A stretch of DNA of 23,073 bases from Bacteroidales bacterium UBA1800. GTDB lineage: Bacteria; Bacteroidota; Bacteroidia; Bacteroidales; VadinHA17. The position numbers and the translations under genes are program-made. Position 1 is the first letter of the stretch. Each line of letters opens with the position of its first letter. The stretch is from contig DCFQ01000085.1 in assembly GCA_002319915.1 (NCBI GenBank), positions 67,390 through 90,462 on the forward strand. The letters are read 5' to 3'. A model generated the notes under the pieces. The model did not search any database. It was not told where the DNA came from and was given only the letters and a program-made list of their open reading frames with translations. Shown in pieces: positions 6,477 through 14,555 of this stretch.

Positions 6477-9461
6477 ATGACAGAAGAAGTTAAGGCAACA
6501 AGATTAAGCAAGGCGGCCCGTGAATTCAATGTGGGTATTTCCACCATTGTGGAATTCCTGCATAAGAAGGGATTTGATCTTGATCCTAATCCTAACACGA
6601 AGCTCCCGCACGAGGCATATCTTTTGCTTTTAAAGGAATACAGCGGCGACATCAGTGTGAAGAAGGAATCGGAAAAGCTGATCCTCAAGGACCTTCACAG
6701 GAAAAAGGAGACTGTTTCCATTGACGACTTCTCGGAGAAGGGAGTGAGCGACGACCAGGAGAAGGAAGAGGAGGTGCTCATTAAGGATACATACCTGACA
6801 AAAAAGGGAGTTGATATCAAGACCGAGGTCAGGAAACCCGATATAAAGCTTGTCGGCAAGATTGACCTTGACAAGACCCTGAAGCCGAAGGCTGAGAAGC
6901 CTGAGCCGGCAAAGGATGTCCAGGAGAAAAAGCCTGCCAGGGATACTGCCTCCCAGGAAGTCGCAGAGAAGAAAATCCCCGCTGCTGAAAAAGAAAAAGG
7001 CCCTGTAAAGGAGCCTGCTGAGGTTGAGAAGGCCAAACCGGGCATCGATATTCATATTGTGGGAAAGATCCCGCTCGAGAAGATCTCAAAGGAAGGCAAG
7101 CCTGCCAGGAAGGAAGAGAAATCAAAGCCTGGTGAACCGGCGCCCAGCAAGGGTGAAGAAGCACCGGAAGAAAAGAAGGCGCCTGTGAAGGCAGGAGGAT
7201 CAGCCGCTGAGTCCATTGCGGAAACTGTTCCTGCAGATGCCGTTACCGGCGACGGGCAGTCCAAAGGCCAGGAACCGGTTGCCCCGGACCAGGAAACCGT
7301 GGAGCTCTACAAGCCTGAGATCAAGAAGCTGTCGGGGCTTACGGTTGTCGGGAAGATTAATCTTCCCGTGGAGGAAAAGAAGAAACCCGGCGGTTATCAG
7401 CAGGTCAATATTGAAGGCGAGTCTGATTTCAGAAGAAAAAAGAAACGCAAGAGAATAACCAAGGAAAAGGAACAGGTGCCTGTCGTTAAGCCGCTGCCTG
7501 CCGACAAGAAGGATAAGCCTGTCAGGAAGGTCATCAAAAAGCGGGCAGTAAGAGCCGAAGTTGACGAGGAAGCAGTTCAGAAACAGATCAAGGAAACTCT
7601 TGCACGCCTCACGACAAAAGGCAAATCAAAAGGATCAAGATACCGGAGGGAAAAGAGAGAAGCCATTAGCCAGAAACTGAGGGAGGACGAAGACAGGATC
7701 GAACAGGAAAAGAATATCCTGAAGGTCACGGAATTCGTTTCTGTGAATGAGCTGGCATCGATGATGAACATCCCTGTCACGGATATCATCTCGACCTGCA
7801 TGAACCTGGGATTGTTCGTCTCGATCAACCAGCGCCTCGATGCAGAGACCATGGCTCTCCTGGCCGACGAATTCGGCTTCAAGGTCGAATTTGTCAGCGC
7901 CGAGCTGCAGGAAGCAGTCAAGGAGTCCGAAGACAGTCAGGAGGACCTGCTGCCAAGGCCGCCGATCGTTACCGTTATGGGGCATGTCGACCATGGTAAG
8001 ACAAAGCTTCTCGACTATATCAGGAGGACAAATGTTATAGCAGGCGAAGCAGGAGGAATAACCCAGCACATCGGTGCTTACGGGGTTGTGCTCGACGACG
8101 GGAGGCAGATCACATTCCTTGACACCCCCGGTCACGAGGCATTCACCGCAATGCGTGCCCGCGGGGCCCAGATCACCGATATTGCTATCATCGTGGTGGC
8201 TGCAGACGACGGCGTCATGCCCCAGACGATAGAAGCCATCAACCATGCTTCCGCTGCCGGGGTGCCGATCGTATTTGCCATAAACAAGATTGACAAGGCG
8301 GGTGCAAACCCCGACAAGATCAAGGAAGCACTGGCAAACATGAATTACCTTGTTGAGGACTGGGGAGGCAAGTACCAGTCGCAGGAGATCTCTGCCAAGA
8401 CAGGCATTAACATAGAGACTCTCCTCGATAAGGTCCTTCTCGAGGCTGAGATGCTCGATCTGAAGGCAAACCCGTACAAGCCTGCCATAGGTACCATCAT
8501 TGAATCATCCCTCGACAAGGGAAGAGGCTATACTGCAACGGTGCTTGTCAAGGCGGGCACACTCCATATCGGAGACATTATGATCGCCGGAGCTTGTTTT
8601 GGACACGTTAAGGCGATGTACAATGAAAGGGGGAATAAGGTTGACGAGGTAGGACCCTCCGCTCCTGCCCTGATCCTCGGGCTCAATGGCGCACCCCAGG
8701 CCGGCGATAAGTTCAATATCATGGAAAGCGACCGCGAGGCCAAGGATATTGCCACCAAGAGGGCACAGCTCCAGAGAGAGCAGGGACTCCGCACCCAGAA
8801 GCATATTACCCTGGATGAGATCGGCCGTCGTATCGCGATCGGCAACTTCCAGGAGCTCAATATCATTGTTAAAGGCGACGTTGACGGATCGGTGGAAGCA
8901 CTCAGCGATTCACTCATCAAGCTGTCAACTCCCGAGATCCAGCTTAATATAATACACAAGGCCGTGGGGCAGATCTCCGAATCGGACGTCCTGCTGGCTG
9001 CCGCATCAAATGCCATCATCGTGGGATTCCAGGTGCGCCCGTCAATGAGCGCCAGGAAGCTGGCCGAGAAGGAAGAGATCGATATCAGGCTCTATTCCAT
9101 AATCTACGATGCAATCGAGGAGATAAGGGCCGCAATGGAAGGTATGCTTTCACCCGAGTTGAAAGAGGAAATTGTCGCCACCCTCGAGGTCAGGGAGATA
9201 TTCAAGGTCACAAAAGTCGGTACGGTTGCCGGCTGCTATGTGAAGGAGGGTAAGATCCTGAGGAATACCAGGGTGCGCATCATACGCGACGGTATTGTCA
9301 TCTATACCGGCGAGCTCGGATCGCTTAAGCGGTTCAAGGACGACGTGAAAGAGGTCGTGGGAGGATATGAATGCGGACTGAATATCTATAACTTCAACGA
9401 CATCAAGGTCGGAGACATTATAGAAGGTTATCAGCAGGTAGAGATAAAGAAGACGCTATAA
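6477..9461 (+). CDS. infB: Translation initiation factor IF-2
   Basis: A 994-residue translational GTPase that delivers initiator tRNA to the 30S subunit. An IF2_N helical domain occupies about 4-55. A long lysine/glutamate/proline-rich linker (about 60-400) follows, then a second IF2_N domain (about 416-472). The G domain shows G1 GHVDHGKT (502-509), G3 DTPGH (549-553) and G4 NKID (603-606), and beta-barrel and C-terminal domains run to the end. The linker holds three copies of a short VGKI motif (126-129, 195-198, 291-294) and a basic block RRKKKRKRI. The length fits IF-2 of this phylum. AGGGGAAG lies just before the ATG. The stop (9459-9461) overlaps the convergent gcvH gene by 6 bp, with no terminator between them. 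Confidence 0.97.
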   Translation: MTEEVKATRLSKAAREFNVGISTIVEFLHKKGFDLDPNPNTKLPHEAYLLLLKEYSGDISVKKESEKLILKDLHRKKETVSIDDFSEKGVSDDQEKEEEVLIKDTYLTKKGVDIKTEVRKPDIKLVGKIDLDKTLKPKAEKPEPAKDVQEKKPARDTASQEVAEKKIPAAEKEKGPVKEPAEVEKAKPGIDIHIVGKIPLEKISKEGKPARKEEKSKPGEPAPSKGEEAPEEKKAPVKAGGSAAESIAETVPADAVTGDGQSKGQEPVAPDQETVELYKPEIKKLSGLTVVGKINLPVEEKKKPGGYQQVNIEGESDFRRKKKRKRITKEKEQVPVVKPLPADKKDKPVRKVIKKRAVRAEVDEEAVQKQIKETLARLTTKGKSKGSRYRREKREAISQKLREDEDRIEQEKNILKVTEFVSVNELASMMNIPVTDIISTCMNLGLFVSINQRLDAETMALLADEFGFKVEFVSAELQEAVKESEDSQEDLLPRPPIVTVMGHVDHGKTKLLDYIRRTNVIAGEAGGITQHIGAYGVVLDDGRQITFLDTPGHEAFTAMRARGAQITDIAIIVVAADDGVMPQTIEAINHASAAGVPIVFAINKIDKAGANPDKIKEALANMNYLVEDWGGKYQSQEISAKTGINIETLLDKVLLEAEMLDLKANPYKPAIGTIIESSLDKGRGYTATVLVKAGTLHIGDIMIAGACFGHVKAMYNERGNKVDEVGPSAPALILGLNGAPQAGDKFNIMESDREAKDIATKRAQLQREQGLRTQKHITLDEIGRRIAIGNFQELNIIVKGDVDGSVEALSDSLIKLSTPEIQLNIIHKAVGQISESDVLLAAASNAIIVGFQVRPSMSARKLAEKEEIDIRLYSIIYDAIEEIRAAMEGMLSPELKEEIVATLEVREIFKVTKVGTVAGCYVKEGKILRNTRVRIIRDGIVIYTGELGSLKRFKDDVKEVVGGYECGLNIYNFNDIKVGDIIEGYQQVEIKKTL

Positions 9462-9830
9462 AAGTGCCTTGTACTTTTCAGGATCGAGAAGGGTTCCTTC
9501 CTCTGCGGGATCGCTTATCCTGATCTTGATCATCCATCCGTTCCCGTAAGGATCCTTGTTGACAGCATCCGGTGATTGTTCGAGAGATGGATTTACCTCC
9601 ACCACCTCACCGCCCACGGGCATGAACATATCCGAAACGGTCTTGACAGCCTCGATGGTCCCGAAAACATCGCCCTTCTGAAGGCTCTCCCCGATGGTCT
9701 CGATCTCGACAAAAACTACATCACCAAGCTCACCCTGGGCAAAATCGGTTATTCCCACATATCCGAACTCACCTTCAACGCGAAGCCATTCATGATCCTT
9801 TGTGTACAGCAGGTCTACCGGTACATTCAT
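9456..9830 (-). CDS. gcvH: Glycine cleavage system H protein
   Basis: A 124-residue lipoyl-carrier protein of normal GcvH length. It has YTKDHEWLRVEG near the N-terminus, GITDFAQGELGDVVFVE, and the lipoylation site GTIEAVKTVSD with Lys63 as the expected lipoyl lysine, then NPYGNGWMIK-like NKDPYGNGWMIKI near the C-terminus. It shuttles the aminomethyl group between the P, T and L proteins of glycine cleavage in the cytoplasm. None of those partners is nearby, so it appears to be a stand-alone gene, as is common in this phylum. Its stop codon lies inside the end of infB. Upstream DNA (9831-9935) is AT-rich, but I found no clear promoter. Confidence 0.96.
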   Translation of the reverse strand: MNVPVDLLYTKDHEWLRVEGEFGYVGITDFAQGELGDVVFVEIETIGESLQKGDVFGTIEAVKTVSDMFMPVGGEVVEVNPSLEQSPDAVNKDPYGNGWMIKIRISDPAEEGTLLDPEKYKALL

Positions 9831-10004
9831 ATTATTTGATTTATAAGGTTAGTGCTCTTTGGTTACATCGTAACGACGTCATAAAAGTAGAATATTTTTT
9901 CAAATTCTTTTAAAAGATGTAATCCCTTTACAAATTTGCGGAGTATGGGGAAATTTGAAATCAATAAGGGGCTGCATCAAAAGTTACTTATACTACATAC
10001 CTGC

Positions 10005-10103
10005 CTTCGTGTGACTTTGTGTTGTACTTAGTGAACCTTTGTGTTTCAAGAAATTAAATTATAACACAAAGGTTCAGTAAGGTTGTCACAAAGGTAAACA
10101 AAG
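10005..10103. repeat. Symmetric inverted element of CTTTGTG / CACAAAG 7-mers
   Basis: The left arm units CTTCGTG, CTTTGTG, CTTAGTG and CTTTGTG start at 10005, 10015, 10027 and 10037. The right arm units CACAAAG, CAGTAAG, CACAAAG and AACAAAG start at 10065, 10075, 10087 and 10097. Both arms have spacing 10, 12 and 10 nt and are symmetric about position 10054. The core is a 19-bp inverted repeat (10027-10045 with 10063-10081) with one mismatch and a 17-nt loop. Function unknown. Confidence 0.8.
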
Positions 10104-10134
10104 GACTTCTGGCAAAGAATTGATATTAAGCAAT

Positions 10135-10179
10135 TTCTCCTTGCGCGCTTTGCGCCTCCTTTGTGTCCTTCGCGGTTAA
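10135..10179 (-). repeat. Single-arm CRCAAAG array ending in TTAACCGCG
   Basis: Read on the minus strand it starts TTAACCGCGAAGG and continues with CACAAAG, CGCAAAG and CGCAAGG units. Plus-strand unit starts are 10139, 10148, 10159 and 10168, spaced 9, 11 and 9 nt. It aligns over about 45 bp with the left arm of the element at 22162-22267. Only one arm is present here. Confidence 0.7.
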
Positions 10180-10216
10180 AAAATAACTTTGCTAAAGCCT
10201 TCGAGAGGGCTTCTTT

Positions 10217-10240
10217 AACCCCCTTCAGGGGGCAGGGGGC
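10217..10240 (-). repeat. Dispersed CCCCCTTCAGGGGG hairpin repeat, copy 2
   Basis: A 24-nt exact copy of 3395-3418. Here the repeat overlaps the 3' end of the LacI-family gene: the stop codon (complement of 10225-10227) falls in the hairpin loop, and the last four codons (P-P-A-P) come from the repeat. The base before and the stretch after (AAAG, then GCCTTCGAGAGGGC) differ from copy 1. It may act as a transcription terminator for the minus-strand gene. Confidence 0.8.
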
Positions 10241-11274
10241 AGGCTGGAAACAGGCAGTACTTGTTTTTTTGTAGACCCTTTTATGACAAGCTCTGTCCTG
10301 ATTATTTTTGTCTGGGGGAGAAGCACATTGCTCCTTTCGATATGGTCGATCAGGAGCCTTACAGCCTCCATCCCGACCGAATAGCCATGCTGCTCCACCG
10401 AGCTAAGGGGGGGATCGGTCAGGTCTGAAATTATCCCGCTGGTGAATCCGATGATCGAGATATCGTCCGGGACCCTGAAGCCGTGATTTTTAAATACCCT
10501 CATGGCTTCCGCCGCGGTGAGGTCGTTCACTGCAAAGATCCCGTCGGGCCTGGGATCCCTGGTCAGGAGCTCAGGGATTATCCTGTCGGCATCGGCCGAT
10601 GAATCACACATAATTATATTTTCTTCCTTCACCTCCATATTATGTTCAGCAAGCGCTTTCAGGTACCCGCTTTTCCTGCTCTTGCCGATATTAAGGTTGG
10701 GAGGTCCTGAAAGGTGAACGATATTTTTGCAACCTGTAAGTATAAGGTGCCTGACTGCTTCGAAGGCGCCGGCCTCGTCATCCACTATGACCCTGTCGGT
10801 ATCCAGCTCCTCACATATCCGGTCGAAAAAGACGAGTGGAATTCCGGAATCAATGATCTTCCTGAAGTGATCAAAGTCCCGGGTCTCCTTGCTGAGCGAC
10901 ACCAGGATGCCATCAACCCTGCTTGATAGGAGTGTCTGAACCGCCCTTACCTCTCTGCCGAATGACTCATTTGACTGGCAGAACATCACATGATACCCCG
11001 ATTCATAGGCCAGGTCCTCTATTCCGCTGATCACCGTCGAAAAAAAGTAATGGACTATTTCAGGCACTATCACACCGATCGATTTGCTCAATCCCCCCTG
11101 GAGGCTCAAGGCAATGGGATCAGGCCTGTAGCCCCAGCGGGCGACAAGTTCCTCCACCGCCTTTTTGGTGCCTCGGCTGATATCGGGATGCCCCTTCAGT
11201 GCTTTTGAAACAGTCGAAGGAGAAATGCCCAGTTCCCTGGCAATGTCCTTTATGGTTACCCTGCCCTTGTTCAT
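10225..11274 (-). CDS. LacI-family transcriptional regulator
   Basis: A 349-residue regulator of typical LacI length. The N-terminal helix-turn-helix is clear (VTIKDIARELGISPSTVSKALKG at about 6-28), followed by the hinge region near residues 50-60 and a periplasmic-binding-protein-like sensor domain (from SIGVIVPEI at about 64 to 335) that would bind a sugar-type ligand. It diverges from susC, so it probably controls the starch-type locus, replacing the membrane regulator SusR of Bacteroides thetaiotaomicron; this is inference from context. The extreme C-terminus (LPPAP and stop) is contributed by a dispersed hairpin repeat, so the native tail may have been lost or altered. Its own promoter should lie in 11275-11355; only weak matches were seen (complement of 11321-11328). 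Confidence 0.92.
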   Translation of the reverse strand: MNKGRVTIKDIARELGISPSTVSKALKGHPDISRGTKKAVEELVARWGYRPDPIALSLQGGLSKSIGVIVPEIVHYFFSTVISGIEDLAYESGYHVMFCQSNESFGREVRAVQTLLSSRVDGILVSLSKETRDFDHFRKIIDSGIPLVFFDRICEELDTDRVIVDDEAGAFEAVRHLILTGCKNIVHLSGPPNLNIGKSRKSGYLKALAEHNMEVKEENIIMCDSSADADRIIPELLTRDPRPDGIFAVNDLTAAEAMRVFKNHGFRVPDDISIIGFTSGIISDLTDPPLSSVEQHGYSVGMEAVRLLIDHIERSNVLLPQTKIIRTELVIKGSTKKQVLPVSSLPPAP

Positions 11275-11375
11275 GATCCTGCCGGATGCTTAAAGCTTTG
11301 TTACTCCCCTAAAGTTACTTCAAATAATAATCTTATTCAAGTGAACCGGTCAAGGCCTTCCCGCGAAGAATTTAA

Positions 11376-11408
11376 GCCCGGAAGTATACCCGGGCAAGAA
11401 ATTTTTTT
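11376..11408 (+). terminator. Terminator-like hairpin upstream of susC
   Basis: GCCCGG (11376-11381) and CCGGGC (11390-11395) form a 6-bp all-GC stem with an 8-nt loop. After AAGAA comes a run of seven T (11402-11408). The layout is that of a plus-strand intrinsic terminator, yet no plus-strand gene ends nearby. It may insulate the susC promoter or be a leader attenuator if transcription starts further upstream. Confidence 0.45.
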
Positions 11409-11446
11409 ATGTCATTTTTCAGCGTCCGGATATAACGTTGTCATTT

Positions 11447-11456
11447 CAAACGTTTG
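11447..11456. promoter_or_regulatory. Candidate LacI-family operator (CAAACGTTTG)
   Basis: A perfect 10-bp palindrome with the central CG typical of LacI/PurR-family operators. A related AACGTT lies 15 bp upstream centre-to-centre (11434-11439), and a 12-bp palindrome TAACATTTGTTA lies just downstream (11460-11471). It is about 65 bp upstream of the proposed susC -7 element, a place that would suit activation better than simple blocking. That the neighbouring LacI-family protein binds here is inference. Confidence 0.5.
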
Positions 11457-11520
11457 CGGTAACATTTGTTAAATGCCTGAATTTTAATGCATTCTACAAT
11501 AAATGTTACGTTTTCTTTTT

Positions 11521-11528
11521 TACATTTG
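11521..11528 (+). promoter_or_regulatory. Candidate -7 element of the susC promoter
   Basis: TACATTTG is a full match to the Bacteroidota -7 consensus TAnnTTTG. No TTTG is present at the usual distance upstream (11496-11501 reads ACAATA), which fits a promoter that needs an activator. The start of transcription would be near 11534, with a leader of about 60 nt. Confidence 0.45.
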
Positions 11529-11593
11529 TTCGAACACTGTCGCAGAAAAAAACAACCTTTCATTATTACCTAGTAATCTTAAACCAAAAACCA

Positions 11594-14554
11594 ATGAAAA
11601 GACGAATTTCAATGATGCTCTCGGTGATGGTTCTTGGAATTCTGTTTTCCGGGTCAATTTTTGCCCAGAAAATCAGAGTTACGGGGCGAGTTACGGATGC
11701 AGCAGACGGTTCGCCCCTTATCGGAGTGACCCTCCAGGAAAAGGGAACAACCAACGGGACTGCCACGGATGTCAACGGTAATTTCGCGATTACTGTTGCT
11801 CCGGCTTCTATCCTCGTGGTTTCATATGTAGGATACACTCCTCAGGAAATCACTGTAAATAACCGGACCTCAATCAATATTGCCCTCGCAGTGGGCGATA
11901 AGAAACTCCAGGAGGTGGTGGTTATCGGGTACGGAACGGTAAAGAAGACTGATGCAACCGGTTCCGTAGTCGCAGTAAGCGCAAAAGATTTCAACAAGGG
12001 TGCCATTACATCACCCCAGGACCTGCTCGTAGGGAAAAGTGCCGGGGTGGTCATAACCAATACTGGTGGTGCGCCCGGAGCGGGTGCCACGATCAGGGTG
12101 CGCGGCGGATCTTCGCTTAATGCGTCGAACGATCCTCTGATCATCATCGACGGTGTTCCCATTGACAACAATAATGTTTCCGGAAGCTCAAACTTCCTTT
12201 CGTTTATCAATCCCAACGATATCGAGACTTTCACGGTCCTCAAGGATGCCTCGGCAACAGCAATCTATGGGTCGAGGGCTTCAAACGGCGTGATTATCAT
12301 CACAACCAAGAAAGGGAAAGCCGGCAGCCCGATGACAGTCACCTATGACGGTAAGGCATCCATCTCGTCGCCGATCAAATTCCTCAATGTATACTCCGGG
12401 GATGAGATCCGCCAGCTCGCGGTCGAAAAGAGGAGCCTTTTCGGAGTCGACGGCTTTGACAAGCTCTGGAACCAGAATACCGACTGGCAGAAAGAGATAT
12501 TCCGGAATGCTTTCTCCCAGGATCATAACCTCAGCTTTTCAGGAGCATATAAAACACTGCCTTACCGCGTTTCGGTAGGTTACACAGGGCAGAACGGGAT
12601 CCTGAAGAATACCGATATGCACAGATACACAGGTTCGATCAGCCTCGATCCTTCATTTTTCGGGAACAGCCTGAAGGTCAACGTCAATATGAAAGGCATG
12701 TCAACTGCCAATAACTTCGGTGATGCCGGGGCCATCGGATCGGCAATAAACATGGATCCCACAAAGCCGGTAATGGACGGGAATCCCGGGTCCGCAGGCT
12801 ATTTCCAGTGGAACAATTACGGGGCAAACCTCGGGACGGCTAATCCTGTCGAACAGCTGATGGATGTCGATAACAAGGCTGATGTCAAAAGATTCATCGG
12901 CAATATCCAGTTCAATTACAAGCTCCCGTTCATCAACGGCCTTAATGCCAACCTGAACCTGGCAACCGATTACACTTCGGGAACGGGTCATAACAACCGT
13001 CCCACGACGGCACCCTCGGTCCTTACGGCACCTCTCCAGAACGGCAGGCTAACCGATTATCACGGGAAGAACTATAACAACCTTCTCGATTTCTACCTGA
13101 ACTACTCGAAAGAGCTCATTTCCATAAAGAGCAGGGTTGAAGCGACTGCAGGCTACTCCTGGCAGCACTTCCGCCGCGAAGGAGACAATTATACCCGGGG
13201 AATAGTCGACGAGTCACATCCATACCAGATGACTGACAGTTCGAAATTCATAACCGAAAACTACCTGGTATCGTTCTTTGGGCGTGTCAACTACACCTTT
13301 AACGACAGGTACCTTCTGACGGTGACATTGCGTGATGACGGCTCATCCAGGTTTGCAAAGAACAACCGCTGGGGCCTATTCCCGTCGGCTGCACTGGCAT
13401 GGAAGATCAAAGACGAATCATTCCTGAGAAATGTCAGGGCGGTAACGGACCTGAAGCTCAGGCTTGGATGGGGCGTCACGGGCCAGCAGGATATCGGGAA
13501 TGATTACCCGGCACAGGCCAAATACACCATATCACGGACAGGCTATTATTATTATATCGACGGTGAGTACCTGCCGACATTAAGGCCCGACGCGTACGAT
13601 CCGGATATCAGGTGGGAATCGACCACCACACAGAACGCCGGACTCGATTTTGGTTTCCTGAAGGACCGTATCACAGGATCTGTCGATCTGTATAAACGTG
13701 TCACAAAGGACCTTCTGAACGTAGTGACTATCCCGAGTGGCAGCAACTTCTCGAATACCCTGCTGACCAACGTGGGCAGCCTTGAAAACAAAGGGGTCGA
13801 AGCTACCCTTAACCTTGTCCCGGTATCGAATGACAAGATGACCCTCACCCTCAGCTTCAATGCCACATACAATAAAAACAAGGTCACCAAGCTCCTGCTT
13901 TCCGATGATCCCAACTATATCGGGATCCTTTACGGCGATGCATTCACCGGCCAGAAGCAGGTAACAAGGGTTGGCTACACAGCCTATTCGTTCTTTGTGA
14001 ACAAGCAGGTTTACGACACTCACGGCAACCCGGTCGAAGGTATGTATGTCGATCTTTCGGGCCAGGGAGGCACTGTGAACGGTGACAATGCCGACAAATA
14101 CATTTACCACAGCCCCACTCCCGACTGGCTCCTGGGATTTTCCCTGAGGTTCGATTACGGGAACTTTGACTTTTCAGCTTCATCGAGGGCAAGCATCGGC
14201 AACTACGTTTACAACCAGATAGCAGCCGGGGCATCATACGACCAGATGTACCAGATAGGCTACTGGAAGAACTTCCCGAAATACCTGAGCGATACCAGGT
14301 TTGTAAAGCGTCAGTTCACCAGCGACTATTTCGTCGAGAATGCTTCCTTCTGGAAACTTGACAATATAAGCGCAGGATACAGGTTCGAAAACCTTTTCAG
14401 CAGTAAAATGAACGCCCGAATCAGTTTCACGGTCCAGGACGCTCTCACTGCCACAAAGTACAGGGGTATCGATCCGGAAGTCCCCGGAGGTATTGACAAT
14501 AATTTCTACCCCCGTCCCCGGGTGTACATGCTGGGCCTGAGCCTAACCTACTAA
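11594..14554 (+). CDS. susC: SusC-family TonB-dependent outer-membrane transporter
   Basis: A 986-residue outer-membrane importer of normal SusC length. I chose the ATG at 11594 because it gives a standard signal peptide (MKRRISMMLSVMVLGILFSG, cleavage after FAQ); the frame is open further upstream without such a start. Residues about 26-100 are the carboxypeptidase-like regulatory domain (VTGRVTDAADGSPLIGVTL). EVVVIGYG (107-114) is the SusC Ton-box-like region. The plug follows, with IRVRGGSSLNASNDPLIIIDG, and the rest is the beta-barrel ending in the aromatic residue Tyr. It takes up oligosaccharides bound by SusD using TonB energy. SusD follows after 1 bp, so the two are translationally linked. 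The specificity (alpha-glucan) is inferred from the SusE and GH13 neighbours. Confidence 0.95.
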   Translation: MKRRISMMLSVMVLGILFSGSIFAQKIRVTGRVTDAADGSPLIGVTLQEKGTTNGTATDVNGNFAITVAPASILVVSYVGYTPQEITVNNRTSINIALAVGDKKLQEVVVIGYGTVKKTDATGSVVAVSAKDFNKGAITSPQDLLVGKSAGVVITNTGGAPGAGATIRVRGGSSLNASNDPLIIIDGVPIDNNNVSGSSNFLSFINPNDIETFTVLKDASATAIYGSRASNGVIIITTKKGKAGSPMTVTYDGKASISSPIKFLNVYSGDEIRQLAVEKRSLFGVDGFDKLWNQNTDWQKEIFRNAFSQDHNLSFSGAYKTLPYRVSVGYTGQNGILKNTDMHRYTGSISLDPSFFGNSLKVNVNMKGMSTANNFGDAGAIGSAINMDPTKPVMDGNPGSAGYFQWNNYGANLGTANPVEQLMDVDNKADVKRFIGNIQFNYKLPFINGLNANLNLATDYTSGTGHNNRPTTAPSVLTAPLQNGRLTDYHGKNYNNLLDFYLNYSKELISIKSRVEATAGYSWQHFRREGDNYTRGIVDESHPYQMTDSSKFITENYLVSFFGRVNYTFNDRYLLTVTLRDDGSSRFAKNNRWGLFPSAALAWKIKDESFLRNVRAVTDLKLRLGWGVTGQQDIGNDYPAQAKYTISRTGYYYYIDGEYLPTLRPDAYDPDIRWESTTTQNAGLDFGFLKDRITGSVDLYKRVTKDLLNVVTIPSGSNFSNTLLTNVGSLENKGVEATLNLVPVSNDKMTLTLSFNATYNKNKVTKLLLSDDPNYIGILYGDAFTGQKQVTRVGYTAYSFFVNKQVYDTHGNPVEGMYVDLSGQGGTVNGDNADKYIYHSPTPDWLLGFSLRFDYGNFDFSASSRASIGNYVYNQIAAGASYDQMYQIGYWKNFPKYLSDTRFVKRQFTSDYFVENASFWKLDNISAGYRFENLFSSKMNARISFTVQDALTATKYRGIDPEVPGGIDNNFYPRPRVYMLGLSLTY

Positions 14555-14555
14555 C

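Larger units (their letters stand above)
9831..10224. other. Intergenic region between gcvH and the LacI gene
   Basis: A gap of 394 bp with no recognisable gene. Bases 9831-10000 are AT-rich and should contain the gcvH promoter; a weak minus-strand candidate is AGAATTTG (complement of 9901-9908) with TTTG (complement of 9931-9934). The rest holds a symmetric inverted 7-mer element (10005-10103), a single-arm array (10135-10179) and the start of a hairpin repeat (10217-10240). Confidence 0.55.
11275..11593. other. Divergent regulatory region between LacI gene and susC
   Basis: The 319 bp hold no gene. They contain, in order, a possible LacI-gene promoter near 11321-11354 (minus), a hairpin with T-run (11376-11408), a CG-centred palindrome (11447-11456), a second palindrome (11460-11471) and a susC -7 element (11521-11528). 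An open frame in phase with susC extends to 11438 but is probably not translated. Confidence 0.6.

Noticed and set aside
11438..11593. N-terminal extension of SusC
   Set aside because: The added residues are not signal-like, and the ATG at 11594 gives a textbook signal peptide; this stretch contains the promoter region.
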